30,317 nucleotides of DNA from CAYJFK01 sp964369475 (GCA_964369475.1 CAYJFK010000024.1:1-30317), one strand, 5' to 3'; positions 1 to 8,892 are shown, counted from the stretch's first letter. Notes: generated by a model from the sequence alone, not told the origin. Numbers and translations: made by a program.

Positions 1-44
1 CTGATTTCGAGTCAGGCTCGTTATGACCACTTCGATACGTCTCC
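1..44 (-). tRNA. tRNA-Ser (anticodon CGA), 5' part only, cut by window edge
   Basis: Read on the minus strand from 44 down, the sequence has a 7-nt acceptor strand (GGAGACG, 44-38), a D-arm and an anticodon arm. The anticodon arm has stem CCTGA/TCAG(G) and loop CTCGAAA, which places the anticodon CGA at plus-strand 9-7. CGA reads the serine codon UCG, which is used often in the neighbouring genes. The D-arm (TCGAAGTGGT...) is typical of class II tRNAs such as Ser and Leu. The long variable arm, T-arm and 3' end lie outside the window. Identity rests on the anticodon, so Ser is well supported. Confidence 0.88.
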
Positions 45-78
45 TTATTGGCTGCATCTGTTTGATGTAGCGTCAATT

Positions 79-107
79 ATTATCTCATAAATTCTTTCCT
101 TTGTCAA
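79..107 (-). promoter_or_regulatory. Promoter of tRNA-Ser(CGA)
   Basis: On the minus strand a perfect -35 TTGACA (107-102) is followed by a 17-bp spacer and a -10 GATAAT (84-79). Transcription would start near 72, giving a leader of about 28 nt before the mature tRNA 5' end at 44. Confidence 0.75.
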
Positions 108-168
108 TATGTGAAAATTCAATTTATGAAAAAATTTTTAAATTTCCCAAAAAACATGAATATTTTAC

Positions 169-197
169 TTGACTTTTCGTATTAATAAGATTATGAT
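169..197 (+). promoter_or_regulatory. Promoter of the alaS operon
   Basis: A -35 TTGACT (169-174) and -10 TATGAT (192-197) are separated by 17 bp, close to the sigma-A consensus. The region just upstream (about 120-168) is extremely A+T-rich and could act as an UP element. The predicted start near 204 lies just before the T-box leader. It is divergent from the tRNA-Ser promoter. Confidence 0.75.
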
Positions 198-204
198 ATT
201 TTTA

Positions 205-420
205 TTAGCTATGATGAAGCGAGTGCATTTATTTGCGCCACAGAGAGGAAGGGCCTTGGTTGAAAGCCCTCTGCGTTAAATGGTGTGCGGCCACTTCGGA
301 GCGTTTGTGGAGACACGACGGGTTCCTACCGTTATATGGGGTTCGAGTGGCGCTTTTGCGCAACGAGGGTGGTACCGCGGAGCTTTCCGTCCCTTTTTTT
401 AGGGATTGGGGGCTTTTTTT
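205..420 (+). promoter_or_regulatory. T-box riboswitch (alanine) in the alaS leader
   Basis: The leader has the T-box hallmark GAGGGTGGTACCGCGG at 365-380, preceded by a GCGC hairpin (stem III-like) at about 352-362 and a long structured stem I region with an AGAGA-type motif near 242-248. Uncharged tRNA-Ala would pair with the specifier and the T-box bulge and favour the antiterminator (AGGG of the T-box with CCGTCCCT at 387-394). A candidate specifier is GCC (Ala) at 290-292 followed by A, but I could not fold stem I well enough to be sure. Location directly before alaS makes alanine the expected ligand. Confidence 0.92.
381..420 (+). terminator. T-box regulated intrinsic terminator
   Basis: Arms 381-394 and 401-414 pair over 14 positions with a single mismatch (several G-U pairs) and are followed at once by TTTTTT (415-420). 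The 5' arm shares the CCGTCCCT segment with the alternative antiterminator, so the two structures are mutually exclusive. Confidence 0.88.
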
Positions 421-447
421 ATTTTTATTTTTTAGGAGGAACAAGCA

Positions 448-3078
448 GTGAAATGGATGGGGATTAACGAGATAAGGGAGAAATATCTCAACTTTTTTGA
501 GTCTAAGGAGCATATGAGAATGGCGTCGGCTTCGCTCATTCCCAAAAGCGACAAGAGTTTGCTTATTATAAATTCGGGCATGGCTCCTTTAAAGCCGTAT
601 TTTACAGGGGAAGTTGTGCCCCCTCGTAATCGTATTACGACTTGCCAGAAGTGCATCAGAACGCCTGATATTGAGCGTGTCGGTAAGACGTCTCGTCATG
701 GAACATATTTCGAGATGCTCGGCAACTTCTCTTTTGGCAACTACTTTAAGAAAGAAGCTACCGCTTGGGCATGGGAGTTTTGCACAGAGGTTATGGAGCT
801 CGATCCAAAAAACCTTTATGTTACAGTTTACCTCGATGATGACGAGGCTTGGGATATTTGGACAAAGGGCGTTGGCGTGGACGAGTCGCATATGTCTCGT
901 CTTGGCAAGGCCGACAACTTTTGGGAGATAGGCGCAGGCCCTTGCGGTCCTTGTTCTGAGATTTATTACGACAGGGGCGAAAAATACGGTTGCGACTCCC
1001 CCACTTGTGCTCCGGGTTGTGATTGCGATCGCTTTGTTGAGTTTTGGAACCTTGTTTTTACTCAGTTTAACAACGATGGCGAAAACAACTACACCGAGCT
1101 CGACAACAAGAATATAGATACAGGCATGGGCCTTGAGCGTATGGCTTGCATTATGCAGGGTGTAGACAACCTTTTTGAGACAGACACAATCATGGGCATT
1201 ACAAAAGAGGTCTCGAAGTTTGTCGGCGTGGAGTATAAGCAAGACGAAAAGTCCGACGTTAGCCTTCGTGTTATAACAGACCACATCCGCTCTACTACCA
1301 TGATGATTTCCGATGGCATTATGCCTTCTAACGAAGGCCGTGGCTATGTGCTTCGTCGTCTACTTCGTCGTGCGGCTCGTCATGGAAAGCTACTCGGTTA
1401 CGAGGGTACTTTCCTATATAATATAGTTGACGAAGTTGTTCGTGCATCGGGCGAGGCCTATCCGAATCTTATCGAAAAGCACGACTTTATTAAGAAGGTC
1501 GTTCGCACCGAGGAGGAAAACTTTGCTCGTACAGTCGATGCAGGGCTTGAGCTCTTAAAGAGTGTTATGTCGGGCTATTCGACGGGAGATACAATATCGG
1601 GCGACGAAGTCTTTAAGCTTAGCGACACATACGGCTTCCCTGTTGATTTAACTCGTGAGATTTTGGAAGAACAGGGTATGCTTTATGACGAGAATCGTTA
1701 TGCAGAACTTCTAAAAGAACAGCAGATTCGCTCTCGTGAAGGCCGTCAGACAGGTGATGAGGGTTGGAGCTCCGATGTTATCTCCAAAATTCATGTTGTT
1801 ACAGAGTTTAAAGGATATGACGAGCTTACAGTTAAGGGCGAAGTTAAGTATATTATTAAAGACGGTGACCTTGCAGAGGACATTTCCGAAGGTCAAAGCG
1901 GTATTGTTGTGACTGATGTTACTTCCTTCTACCCAGAAGGCGGCGGCGAGGTTGGCGATACAGGTGTTATAAAGGGCGAGCACAGCGAGCTTTTTGTTAA
2001 TAATACGCAAAAGACAAACGATGGCAAGATTTTGCACTATGTCGAGTGCACAGAGGGCATGGTTTCGGTAGGCGATAGCGTTTCGCTTGAAGTTGACAAG
2101 GAGCGCAGAGAGTCTATAACGAGAAATCACACCTCTACTCACCTACTAAACATGGCTTTAAGAAATGTTTTAGGCTCGCATGTAACACAGGCAGGATCGC
2201 TCGTTACTGCCGATAGAATTCGCTTTGACTTTACTCATTTCGAGGCACTTTCGCAGACACAGCTTGAGGAAGTCGAGCAGGCTGTTAACGAGGCAATTTT
2301 CGCTGCTGTGCCGACAACTGTCGAGCACATGTCGCTCGAGGCAGCTCAAAAGAGGGGTGCAATTGCAGACTTTGGCGAGAAGTACGAGGACACTGTTAGG
2401 GTTATAGATATTCCGGGGCTTACATGCGATCTATGCGGCGGTTGCCATTTGAAGAATACTTCGCAGGCAGGTCTCTTTAAGATCGTTTCGGAGGGTGGAA
2501 TATCTTCCGGTGTGCGCCGTATCGAGGCCGTTTCGGGTAGAGGACTGCTCTCGCTTATCAGGGCTAAGGATAGCATGATAGGCCTTGCAGCCTCCGCTAT
2601 GAAGGTAAAGCCCGCCGAGCTTGTCGCTAAGACGACAGGACTTGTTGCCGATCTAAAACATTCCTACTCCGAGATGGCAATGCTAAGAGGCCGTATTGCT
2701 CACATGTCGGCAGAGGGTGTCTTGACCGCTCGTAAGGTTATAGGCGATGTTAATTTGTTTACTTCGATCGTGCCCAACATGTCGATAGATTCGCTAAAGG
2801 GTACTGCCGATATGCTAAAGAGCAAGAACGAGTGCATGGTGGCAGTTCTTGCTTCCGAGGTCGATGGCAAGATAAACTTCTTTGCCACAGCATCTAAGAG
2901 CGCTGTAAACTTTGGTGTTCACTGCGGCAATATTATTAAGGAAATCTCCGCTATTGCAGGCGGCAAGGGTGGCGGCAAGCCCGAGAGTGCACAGGGCGGC
3001 GGCACTATACTTGACAAGATGGACGATGCACTTGCTCGTGTCGACGACATGGTTCGTGAGATGATGGGAGGCAAATAG
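448..3078 (+). CDS. alaS: Alanyl-tRNA synthetase
   Basis: Ligates alanine to tRNA-Ala in the cytoplasm and clears mis-made Ser- and Gly-tRNA-Ala. At 876 residues it is full length for bacterial AlaRS. The N-terminal class II catalytic core runs to about residue 250 and is followed by the tRNA-recognition domain. The editing domain has the zinc-type motif H561-T-S-T-H565 and the C663-G-G-C-H667 motif, where the family usually has CGGTH. The C-Ala domain ends the protein, with a glycine-rich GGKGGGK segment near the C terminus. The GTG start at 448 is set by AGGAGGA at 434-440, about 7 nt upstream; the ATG at 457 is less well placed. The stop overlaps the next gene (TAGTG). It heads an apparent seven-gene operon under the alanine T-box. 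Confidence 0.97.
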   Translation: MKWMGINEIREKYLNFFESKEHMRMASASLIPKSDKSLLIINSGMAPLKPYFTGEVVPPRNRITTCQKCIRTPDIERVGKTSRHGTYFEMLGNFSFGNYFKKEATAWAWEFCTEVMELDPKNLYVTVYLDDDEAWDIWTKGVGVDESHMSRLGKADNFWEIGAGPCGPCSEIYYDRGEKYGCDSPTCAPGCDCDRFVEFWNLVFTQFNNDGENNYTELDNKNIDTGMGLERMACIMQGVDNLFETDTIMGITKEVSKFVGVEYKQDEKSDVSLRVITDHIRSTTMMISDGIMPSNEGRGYVLRRLLRRAARHGKLLGYEGTFLYNIVDEVVRASGEAYPNLIEKHDFIKKVVRTEEENFARTVDAGLELLKSVMSGYSTGDTISGDEVFKLSDTYGFPVDLTREILEEQGMLYDENRYAELLKEQQIRSREGRQTGDEGWSSDVISKIHVVTEFKGYDELTVKGEVKYIIKDGDLAEDISEGQSGIVVTDVTSFYPEGGGEVGDTGVIKGEHSELFVNNTQKTNDGKILHYVECTEGMVSVGDSVSLEVDKERRESITRNHTSTHLLNMALRNVLGSHVTQAGSLVTADRIRFDFTHFEALSQTQLEEVEQAVNEAIFAAVPTTVEHMSLEAAQKRGAIADFGEKYEDTVRVIDIPGLTCDLCGGCHLKNTSQAGLFKIVSEGGISSGVRRIEAVSGRGLLSLIRAKDSMIGLAASAMKVKPAELVAKTTGLVADLKHSYSEMAMLRGRIAHMSAEGVLTARKVIGDVNLFTSIVPNMSIDSLKGTADMLKSKNECMVAVLASEVDGKINFFATASKSAVNFGVHCGNIIKEISAIAGGKGGGKPESAQGGGTILDKMDDALARVDDMVREMMGGK

Positions 3079-3422
3079 TGGAAAACTGCATTTTTTGTAA
3101 GCTTGCAAATGGTGTAATTAAGACCGATATGGTCTTTGAAAATGACATGGTTGCCGCCTTTAAAGATGCAAATCCACAAGCACCTACACATGTGCTTGTT
3201 GTGCCAAAGGCGCATATATCTTCTGTCGACGAGATAACGGGGGATAATTCCCCCTATGTCTCGGCGATATTCGAAGTAGTTCCGACCATTGCGAAAAAAC
3301 TTGGGGTAGAGGGAAACTACCGCATTATTTCAAACTGCGGCGAAGGTGCGGGGCAGAGCGTATTTCACTTGCACTTTCACATAATATCGGGATCACCCCT
3401 TTTGAAAGAGAGGCTTATATAA
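3078..3422 (+). CDS. HIT family nucleotide-binding protein (HinT-like)
   Basis: A small (114 aa) histidine-triad protein, expected to hydrolyse purine nucleoside phosphoramidates, possibly including aminoacyl-AMP released by synthetases. It shows the active-site triad H97-L-H99-F-H101, the conserved NPQAPTHVLVVPK segment around residue 32-44, and a C4-x2-C7 pair at the N terminus (NCIFCK) that binds zinc in many HIT proteins. Length is typical of the family. The GTG start overlaps the alaS stop by one base, with GGGAGGC at 3066-3072 as ribosome binding site. The link to aminoacyl-adenylate clearance is family knowledge; the exact substrate is not known. Confidence 0.93.
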   Translation: MENCIFCKLANGVIKTDMVFENDMVAAFKDANPQAPTHVLVVPKAHISSVDEITGDNSPYVSAIFEVVPTIAKKLGVEGNYRIISNCGEGAGQSVFHLHFHIISGSPLLKERLI

Positions 3423-3988
3423 TGTCGGCTGTTATAAAGAGCAAAGATCCTTATTACAGGCTACACGTGGCAGGGCTCGAGAGAGATCTTGCCGTCTGCC
3501 CCTTAAACGACAACTTGTCGATAGCTTCTTTTGTTATACTTGGCGATGTCGAGCTTACAGTGAGAAGTGCCGAGGAGCTACTTAAAAGAGTGCCCGAGTG
3601 CGACATAATGATAACTGCAGAGAGCAAGGGCATACCGCTACTTCATGAAATGGCAAGGCAAAAGGGAGAAAACAGGTATATTATTGCGAGAAAATCCCCA
3701 AAATTATATATGAAGAGCTATTTTTCGGTCGAAGTGCAGTCTATAACGACAGAGCGCAGGCAGACACTTTATCTTGACAGTGATGATGCAGAATTTATGA
3801 AGGGCAAGCGTGTTCTTATTGTCGACGATGTTATATCGACGGGCGAGTCGCTTCGTGCAGTTGAGGTGTTGGTCGAGAAGGCAGGCGGAATTATTGTAGG
3901 TCGCTCTGCTATTTTGGCCGAGGGCGATGCGGTAGATCGTGATGATATTATTTTTCTTGCGGAGCTTCCGCTTATCGAGACAAATTAG
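3422..3988 (+). CDS. Type I phosphoribosyltransferase, adenine phosphoribosyltransferase-like
   Basis: A 188-residue phosphoribosyltransferase of the Apt-like group. The PRPP-binding motif VLIVDDVISTGES is at residues 131-143, and an upstream substrate loop segment (AESKGIPL, about 66-73) resembles the Apt family, where the equivalent region is DARGF or similar. A reaction joining a purine (or xanthine-like) base to PRPP is the likely role, but the hood region does not let me choose the base. ATG overlaps the HIT stop by one base (TAATG), so translation is probably coupled. Annotating it simply as apt would be stronger than the evidence allows. Confidence 0.85.
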   Translation: MSAVIKSKDPYYRLHVAGLERDLAVCPLNDNLSIASFVILGDVELTVRSAEELLKRVPECDIMITAESKGIPLLHEMARQKGENRYIIARKSPKLYMKSYFSVEVQSITTERRQTLYLDSDDAEFMKGKRVLIVDDVISTGESLRAVEVLVEKAGGIIVGRSAILAEGDAVDRDDIIFLAELPLIETN

Positions 3989-3999
3989 GAGTTGTGAAT

Positions 4000-4992
4000 A
4001 TGTCTGAAAAAAACGCAAGCGAGCAGTTTGTGGAAAATGCGGCGAGTGCCGGAGTATTAAACGAAGCAAGCCTTGCACCAACGCCTGAGGAGCTTGCTCA
4101 AGATGCAGTTGGCGAGGCTGTGCCGCAAGATGTCGCCCAAGATATAGCGGTTGACGGAATGGTAGGCAGTACAGTTGACGGTGCAGAGCAAGCGGAAGGT
4201 CAGGTAGCAGAGGTCGATGCAGAGGGACAAGCCTGCGAGGTAGAGCCTTCTACCGATGGTTCTGTTACCTATAAGCCCGATGAAATTCCTCCCGAGCAAG
4301 TAATTCCTGCCCCAAACGAGGGCAAGGCACTTACAATGGAGGTCGACGGCATTTCCTACGAAAGGCTTGCTGTCAGAACGCATGTTGTAACCGATGCCGA
4401 CGACATTGTGGCTGTCGCCACGAAATATGCCGCCCCTCACATGAGGGAGGGCGACATGCTTGTTTGCAGTGAAAAGGCCGTTGCCTGCTCGCAAAAAAGA
4501 GCTGTCCCCATGAGCGAGATAAAGCCACGCAAACTTGCCGTGTTTTTATCTAAGTTCGTATACAAATCGCCATACGGCATAGGCCTTGGCATCCCCGAGA
4601 CAATGGAAATGGCACTGCGTGAATGTGGTGTTTTACGCATACTATTTGCGGCAGGCATATCGGCTGTCGGCAAGCTGTTCGGTCAGCGTGGCTGGTTTTA
4701 CAAGGTGGCAGGCTACAAGGCAGAGTCGATAGACGGGCCGACGCCTTACACGATACCGCCTTACAATAAGTGCGTTGTATTAGGGCCGAAAGATCCCGAT
4801 ATAACAGCAAAGAAAATGGCAGATGCCATTGGTCATCCCTGTGCCATTGTCGATGTTAACGATCTGCAAGGCCGTGTGCTCGGCGCATCGGGCAGTGACG
4901 TAGACCGTGATTTAATTCCAAGAATTATGAAGGACAATCCGCTCGGTCAGTCAGGACAAGCAACCCCAATGGGAATTATCAGAAGGGCATGA
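4000..4992 (+). CDS. CofE-like (coenzyme F420-0:L-glutamate ligase family) protein with acidic N-terminal extension
   Basis: Residues about 117-330 resemble the F420-0:gamma-glutamyl ligase family (CofE, PF01996): an RTHVVTDADD start, a GDMLVCSEKAVA strand like the family's GD-x-L-V-x-x-K segment, and a conserved C-terminal stretch with VDVNDLQGRVLG. No other F420 gene is in the window, and Clostridia often carry CofE homologues of unknown substrate. Residues 1-115 are a low-complexity Ala/Glu/Val/Asp-rich, probably disordered extension not typical of CofE. The ATG at 4000 is chosen because AGGAG at 3987-3991 lies 8 nt before it; an in-frame GTG at 3994 would be only 2 nt from the site. The stop overlaps the comEC start (ATGA). 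Confidence 0.75.
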   Translation: MSEKNASEQFVENAASAGVLNEASLAPTPEELAQDAVGEAVPQDVAQDIAVDGMVGSTVDGAEQAEGQVAEVDAEGQACEVEPSTDGSVTYKPDEIPPEQVIPAPNEGKALTMEVDGISYERLAVRTHVVTDADDIVAVATKYAAPHMREGDMLVCSEKAVACSQKRAVPMSEIKPRKLAVFLSKFVYKSPYGIGLGIPETMEMALRECGVLRILFAAGISAVGKLFGQRGWFYKVAGYKAESIDGPTPYTIPPYNKCVVLGPKDPDITAKKMADAIGHPCAIVDVNDLQGRVLGASGSDVDRDLIPRIMKDNPLGQSGQATPMGIIRRA

Positions 4993-7169
4993 AACGGCCG
5001 TTAGCCGTCGCCCTTGCACTGGTAGTAGCGGTGCTTACACTATATGCAAAATTCGGCGTGGCGGCCGCTGTCCTAACGGCGGCGGCTGTCACGTTTATTT
5101 TTGTTCTGCTTACCCGTCTTGGAAACGAACGGCTTGTTGTCCCTCTTTTTATGGTGGCATCGGTTTTGTCTATATTTGTGCATTTAACAATGACTGTTGC
5201 TCCCTCCAATTTACTAAATGGCGAGAATGCAACGCTCGAGGGCAAGGTTACAGGCATTACGCACTATTACAGCGATAGATACATTGCCGAGGTCGACATG
5301 TTTTTCCCCTCGGTTAAGCTTTCGTTATTTTACGATGGTGATATTTTGGAAATCGGCGACAAGGTTAAGTTTAGCGGAACCGTTACCTCTACTGTCGAAA
5401 ATGCTTCTGCCGACTGGCTTACCTCTTGGTATCGCTCGGAAAATAATCTGCTTCAAATTAGTCATGGCGAGATTATAGAGGTAGAAGAAGGCGGCGCAAA
5501 GTTTATTTCCTTCATGGCAAGAGCTCGTGAATTTGTAGTATCCTTTTTGCCCGAAGGCCTGCCACGAGCGCTTATACTGGGCGATCGTTCGGCATTATCT
5601 CCCTTAGATGTTGCCGCTTTTGAAAAGGTAGGACTTGCCCATATGCTGGCCTTTTCGGGCACTCATTTTATGGTGCTTACAGTAGGGCTTGGGCTCGTTT
5701 TTGAAACGCTCGGCTTTGATGCTCGGCGCACTTCGCTTTTATCGCTACTCTTTATATTTTTCATAATGGCATTTATGGGCTTTAGAATATCGGTTGTACG
5801 TGCAGGCATTATGGCGATCGTTATGAATGTCGGCCGACTTCTAAGGCGCCGCCCCGACACGCTTACCTCCCTTTTTATTGCGGCGGCGGCAATATGTCTG
5901 CTCTCCCCTTTTGCAACTCTTTCGACCTCGCTTTTGCTCTCCTTTTTCTCGGTGCTCGGAATAGTTCTGCTTGCAGATTCACTCACACTTAAAACGAGTA
6001 GCAAGATTATAAATGCCATCTCCTCTGTTATTGCCGTTACGATTTCGGCGACAGTCGGCGCTTCTGTCGTAACGCTTCTAATCTTCGGAGCGCTTCCACT
6101 GCTCTCTGTCCCTGCAAATTTACTTACATTTTGGCCCATGATGGCGATAATGGCATTTGCTCCCTTTATGGGCGGATTTATAGGACATGCGCTCTCGAAC
6201 TATTGCCTTACCGTTGTTCGTCATCTTGCAAGCGTGGAGGGAACGCTTGTTTACAGCAGAAACAGCGCCGTTTGGATTTCTCTTGTCGCTATTTTGTTTG
6301 TTTACCTTGCCTGTCTGGTGTATAATAAGAAAGCAGATAAACTTGCGGCAATTATAACCCTTTTGCTTATCTTTACATTTGCCGCCTTTACCGCATCGCC
6401 TACGCCTGAACATGGGCTTACCGTCGTTATGGTCGATGTCGGTCAGGGATCGTCATTTATCGTGACCGATGGCGACTATACATTTGTCTACGACCTTGGC
6501 AGTAGCTCCATGTCGAGCCCTGAGGAGGTTGTGGCCGACATGCTTCATTCGATGGGGATATACAAGGTAGATGGGCTTGTTTTGTCTCACGGCGACTACG
6601 ACCACATAAGCGGTACGGCCGAGTTTTTGGAGATCTTTGAGGTTGAAAATGTCTTTACTCCGCAAGGTGTAGAAATCGAGGGCATTGACAGTTCGATAGA
6701 GGTCAAAAACGGCGAGGATTTGGTCTACGACATTGGCGATGCCGATATAACGATAAGTGCAAAGCACATTCCCATAATAGATGCGCTTGAAGTCGAGGGC
6801 AGTAACGACCGCAGTCTTGTTATGTCGGTCGTTATGGGGGAGAGCAGTATGCTCTTTATAGGTGATTTGACTACCGTCGGCGAACATGCTTTAATGGCTG
6901 TCGGTATAGAAGAACACGACATTTTAGCGCTCGGGCATCATGGATCTAATAGTTCATCTGGCGAGCAGTTTTTAGCGACAATATCGCCAGAGATTTGCCT
7001 TATACCTGTCGGTCGCAACACATACGGTCACCCACATCCCGATGTGCTTGCCCGTGCATCAAAACATGCCGACTACATATACAGGAGTGATACGGCAGGT
7101 CATGTTGAGATAATAACGACGGGCGACGGCACTTTTACTCTTTACAGCGAGGAGAATATTTATGGATAG
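4989..7169 (+). CDS. comEC: ComEC/Rec2 DNA uptake channel protein
   Basis: Inner-membrane protein that passes single-stranded DNA into the cytoplasm during natural transformation. Its 726 residues follow the usual order: N-terminal hydrophobic segments, an OB-fold-like soluble region (about 75-165), the polytopic competence domain (GDRSALSPLD, then AHMLAFSGTHF at about 218-228 and many membrane helices to about 480), and a C-terminal metallo-beta-lactamase domain. The latter has H534-G-D536-Y-D538-H539 and later LGHHGS and PHPD motifs, so the metal site looks intact. The ATG overlaps the stop of the upstream gene by four bases. No comEA, comFA or pilin genes are in view, so competence itself cannot be concluded. 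It sits between cofE-like and holA genes, and the comEC-holA pairing is common in Firmicutes. Confidence 0.93.
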   Translation: MKRPLAVALALVVAVLTLYAKFGVAAAVLTAAAVTFIFVLLTRLGNERLVVPLFMVASVLSIFVHLTMTVAPSNLLNGENATLEGKVTGITHYYSDRYIAEVDMFFPSVKLSLFYDGDILEIGDKVKFSGTVTSTVENASADWLTSWYRSENNLLQISHGEIIEVEEGGAKFISFMARAREFVVSFLPEGLPRALILGDRSALSPLDVAAFEKVGLAHMLAFSGTHFMVLTVGLGLVFETLGFDARRTSLLSLLFIFFIMAFMGFRISVVRAGIMAIVMNVGRLLRRRPDTLTSLFIAAAAICLLSPFATLSTSLLLSFFSVLGIVLLADSLTLKTSSKIINAISSVIAVTISATVGASVVTLLIFGALPLLSVPANLLTFWPMMAIMAFAPFMGGFIGHALSNYCLTVVRHLASVEGTLVYSRNSAVWISLVAILFVYLACLVYNKKADKLAAIITLLLIFTFAAFTASPTPEHGLTVVMVDVGQGSSFIVTDGDYTFVYDLGSSSMSSPEEVVADMLHSMGIYKVDGLVLSHGDYDHISGTAEFLEIFEVENVFTPQGVEIEGIDSSIEVKNGEDLVYDIGDADITISAKHIPIIDALEVEGSNDRSLVMSVVMGESSMLFIGDLTTVGEHALMAVGIEEHDILALGHHGSNSSSGEQFLATISPEICLIPVGRNTYGHPHPDVLARASKHADYIYRSDTAGHVEIITTGDGTFTLYSEENIYG

Positions 7170-8190
7170 ATTAAAGGCCGCCATTAAGAGCGGCAAGCTC
7201 TCCCCCATTTATATGTTTTACGGGGCGGAGGATTATTTAAAATTTTACTACACAGATGAGATAGAAAAGCTATTAAAGTCTGCAAACGGCAGTGCCGAGC
7301 GCATAACACTTGAGGCGGCTGAATTTGATATAGACGAGTTTTACGACAGCCTTAGAAATGTCGGCTTTTTTGGTGCATCAAAGCTCTTTATTTTAAGAAA
7401 TTTAAATATAGATGGCATGACTGCGACCGACAAAGAAAAGTTTTTCGAGGCGACAGAGGATATGGACGGCTCGCAGTCTGTCGTACTGCTCTACGACGAC
7501 AACTACCTTGAAACGGGCGACTACAACGCCAAAAAGCGTCGCAAGGAAAAGCTACTCGCCTCTTGTGACAAGGCTTTAAAGGTTGAGTTTCGCTTACAGA
7601 GCGACGACGAGCTTGCAAAGTGGCTCTCTCGAAGGGTGACAGCGGCCGGGGCTACCCTTCCTCGTGATGTTGCAATGTATATCCTGTCGGTATGCGATCG
7701 CCGCATGTCGTCGCTCGTCGGCGAGACCGAAAAGCTTGGCACTTATGCCGCAGGACGAGAGGTTACAAAGGACGATGTCGACCGCCTTTGTATTAGGAGC
7801 TTTGATGCCGATATCTTTAACATTGTTAGCCTTGTACAGAGCAAAAATCTAAGCGAGGCACTTCGTAAGATAGAGATTTGCAAAGGCAACGACGAAAGCC
7901 CGATAGGCATTGTTGCGGCTCTCGGCGCTTCCTTTTACGAGGCATGTGCCACAAAGGCGGCATACGATGCAGGGATTCGCAGTGCCGACAAGATAGCGGC
8001 GGATTTTGGCATAAAGGCAAATAAACTTTGGCTTGTTAGGGAGTGGCTTGGCAAAGCGGCACGGCTCGACGGAGATTTTTTGAGTAGAGCTCTAACAGAG
8101 GTTCACGAGGTCGATCTTGCGCAAAAAACGGGAGACGGCGATAAGTGGGAACTTCTCGAGCGGCTCGTTATGGAGCTATGCTTGATATGA
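7162..8190 (+). CDS. holA: DNA polymerase III delta subunit (clamp loader)
   Basis: Delta subunit of the clamp loader, which opens the sliding clamp during replication. The 342-residue protein begins with the family pattern of an early PIYMFYGAEDYL segment (residues 15-26), then a weak AAA+-like domain lacking a full Walker A motif, as expected for delta, and the helical C-terminal collar domain with an EVDLAQKTG-type motif near residue 320. The start overlaps comEC by 8 bases and is preceded by GAGGAG at 7148-7153. The end overlaps the next gene by four bases. Confidence 0.92.
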   Translation: MDRLKAAIKSGKLSPIYMFYGAEDYLKFYYTDEIEKLLKSANGSAERITLEAAEFDIDEFYDSLRNVGFFGASKLFILRNLNIDGMTATDKEKFFEATEDMDGSQSVVLLYDDNYLETGDYNAKKRRKEKLLASCDKALKVEFRLQSDDELAKWLSRRVTAAGATLPRDVAMYILSVCDRRMSSLVGETEKLGTYAAGREVTKDDVDRLCIRSFDADIFNIVSLVQSKNLSEALRKIEICKGNDESPIGIVAALGASFYEACATKAAYDAGIRSADKIAADFGIKANKLWLVREWLGKAARLDGDFLSRALTEVHEVDLAQKTGDGDKWELLERLVMELCLI

Positions 8191-8795
8191 CGGAACATTT
8201 TACCGAGCTGCAAGACGGCAGAATTCGTGTCGAGCAGATAATAATTGTAGAAGGAAAATACGACTATGCAAAGGTTTCGCAGGTAGTCGAGGGTAGTATT
8301 ATTGCGGTTGGCGGTTTTTCTGTTTTTAAAGATAAGGAGCTAAAGGCATCTCTTAGAGAGGCGGCTCTGTCGAGGGGTGTTATAATTTTAACCGACAGCG
8401 ATGGGGCAGGTTTTAAAATTAGAAATTACCTAAATAATATCCTTACGGGGTGCAACGTGCAAAATGCCTATATCCCTGCCTTTAAAGGCAAAGAACGGCG
8501 CAAGAACGAGCCTTCTTCAGAGGGGCTTTTAGGGGTTGAAGGCATGGAGGGCGAGGTCATAAAAAGGGCTCTTATTGCGGCAGGGGCAAAGAGTTATACC
8601 CCAAAAGGCGATATAAAGGTTGCCAATCTGTACGAGCTTGGAATTTCAGGCGGTGACGGTAGTGCCGAAAAAAGGCGAATTTTGGCAACAAAACTGCTAC
8701 TCCCTCCCAGAATGTCTACAAAGTCGCTTATAGAGGCCATAAACATGGCTATGACCAGAGAGGAATTTATTTCCTTTTTACATATGGGCAAATAA
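8187..8795 (+). CDS. TOPRIM protein, ribonuclease M5-like
   Basis: A 202-residue protein with an N-terminal TOPRIM domain: IIIVEGKYD (catalytic-type E22) and LTDSDGAG (D70, D72), followed by a GVEGME segment and a C-terminal helical region of the DUF4093 type. This arrangement is that of RNase M5, which matures 5S rRNA. However, the TOPRIM acidic motif is DSD-G-A-G rather than the DPDxxG usual in RnmV, so a related TOPRIM nuclease is possible. The ATG at 8187 overlaps the holA stop (ATGA), and GGAG at 8172-8175 is 11 nt upstream. An in-frame upstream GTG at 8145 would add 14 residues that look unlike the family. Confidence 0.8.
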   Translation: MTEHFTELQDGRIRVEQIIIVEGKYDYAKVSQVVEGSIIAVGGFSVFKDKELKASLREAALSRGVIILTDSDGAGFKIRNYLNNILTGCNVQNAYIPAFKGKERRKNEPSSEGLLGVEGMEGEVIKRALIAAGAKSYTPKGDIKVANLYELGISGGDGSAEKRRILATKLLLPPRMSTKSLIEAINMAMTREEFISFLHMGK

Positions 8796-8892
8796 GCTGA
8801 TGCCTCAAGCAATCTTTATATTTTAGATATATTTTTATTAATCAATAACATAAATCTACACAAGACATACACTGTAATAGTAAATATTGGAT

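Noticed and set aside
589..1284. 231-residue minus-strand ORF inside alaS
   Set aside because: It lies wholly antisense to a certain gene, has no recognisable protein features and no ribosome binding site of note. It is a shadow of alaS codon bias.
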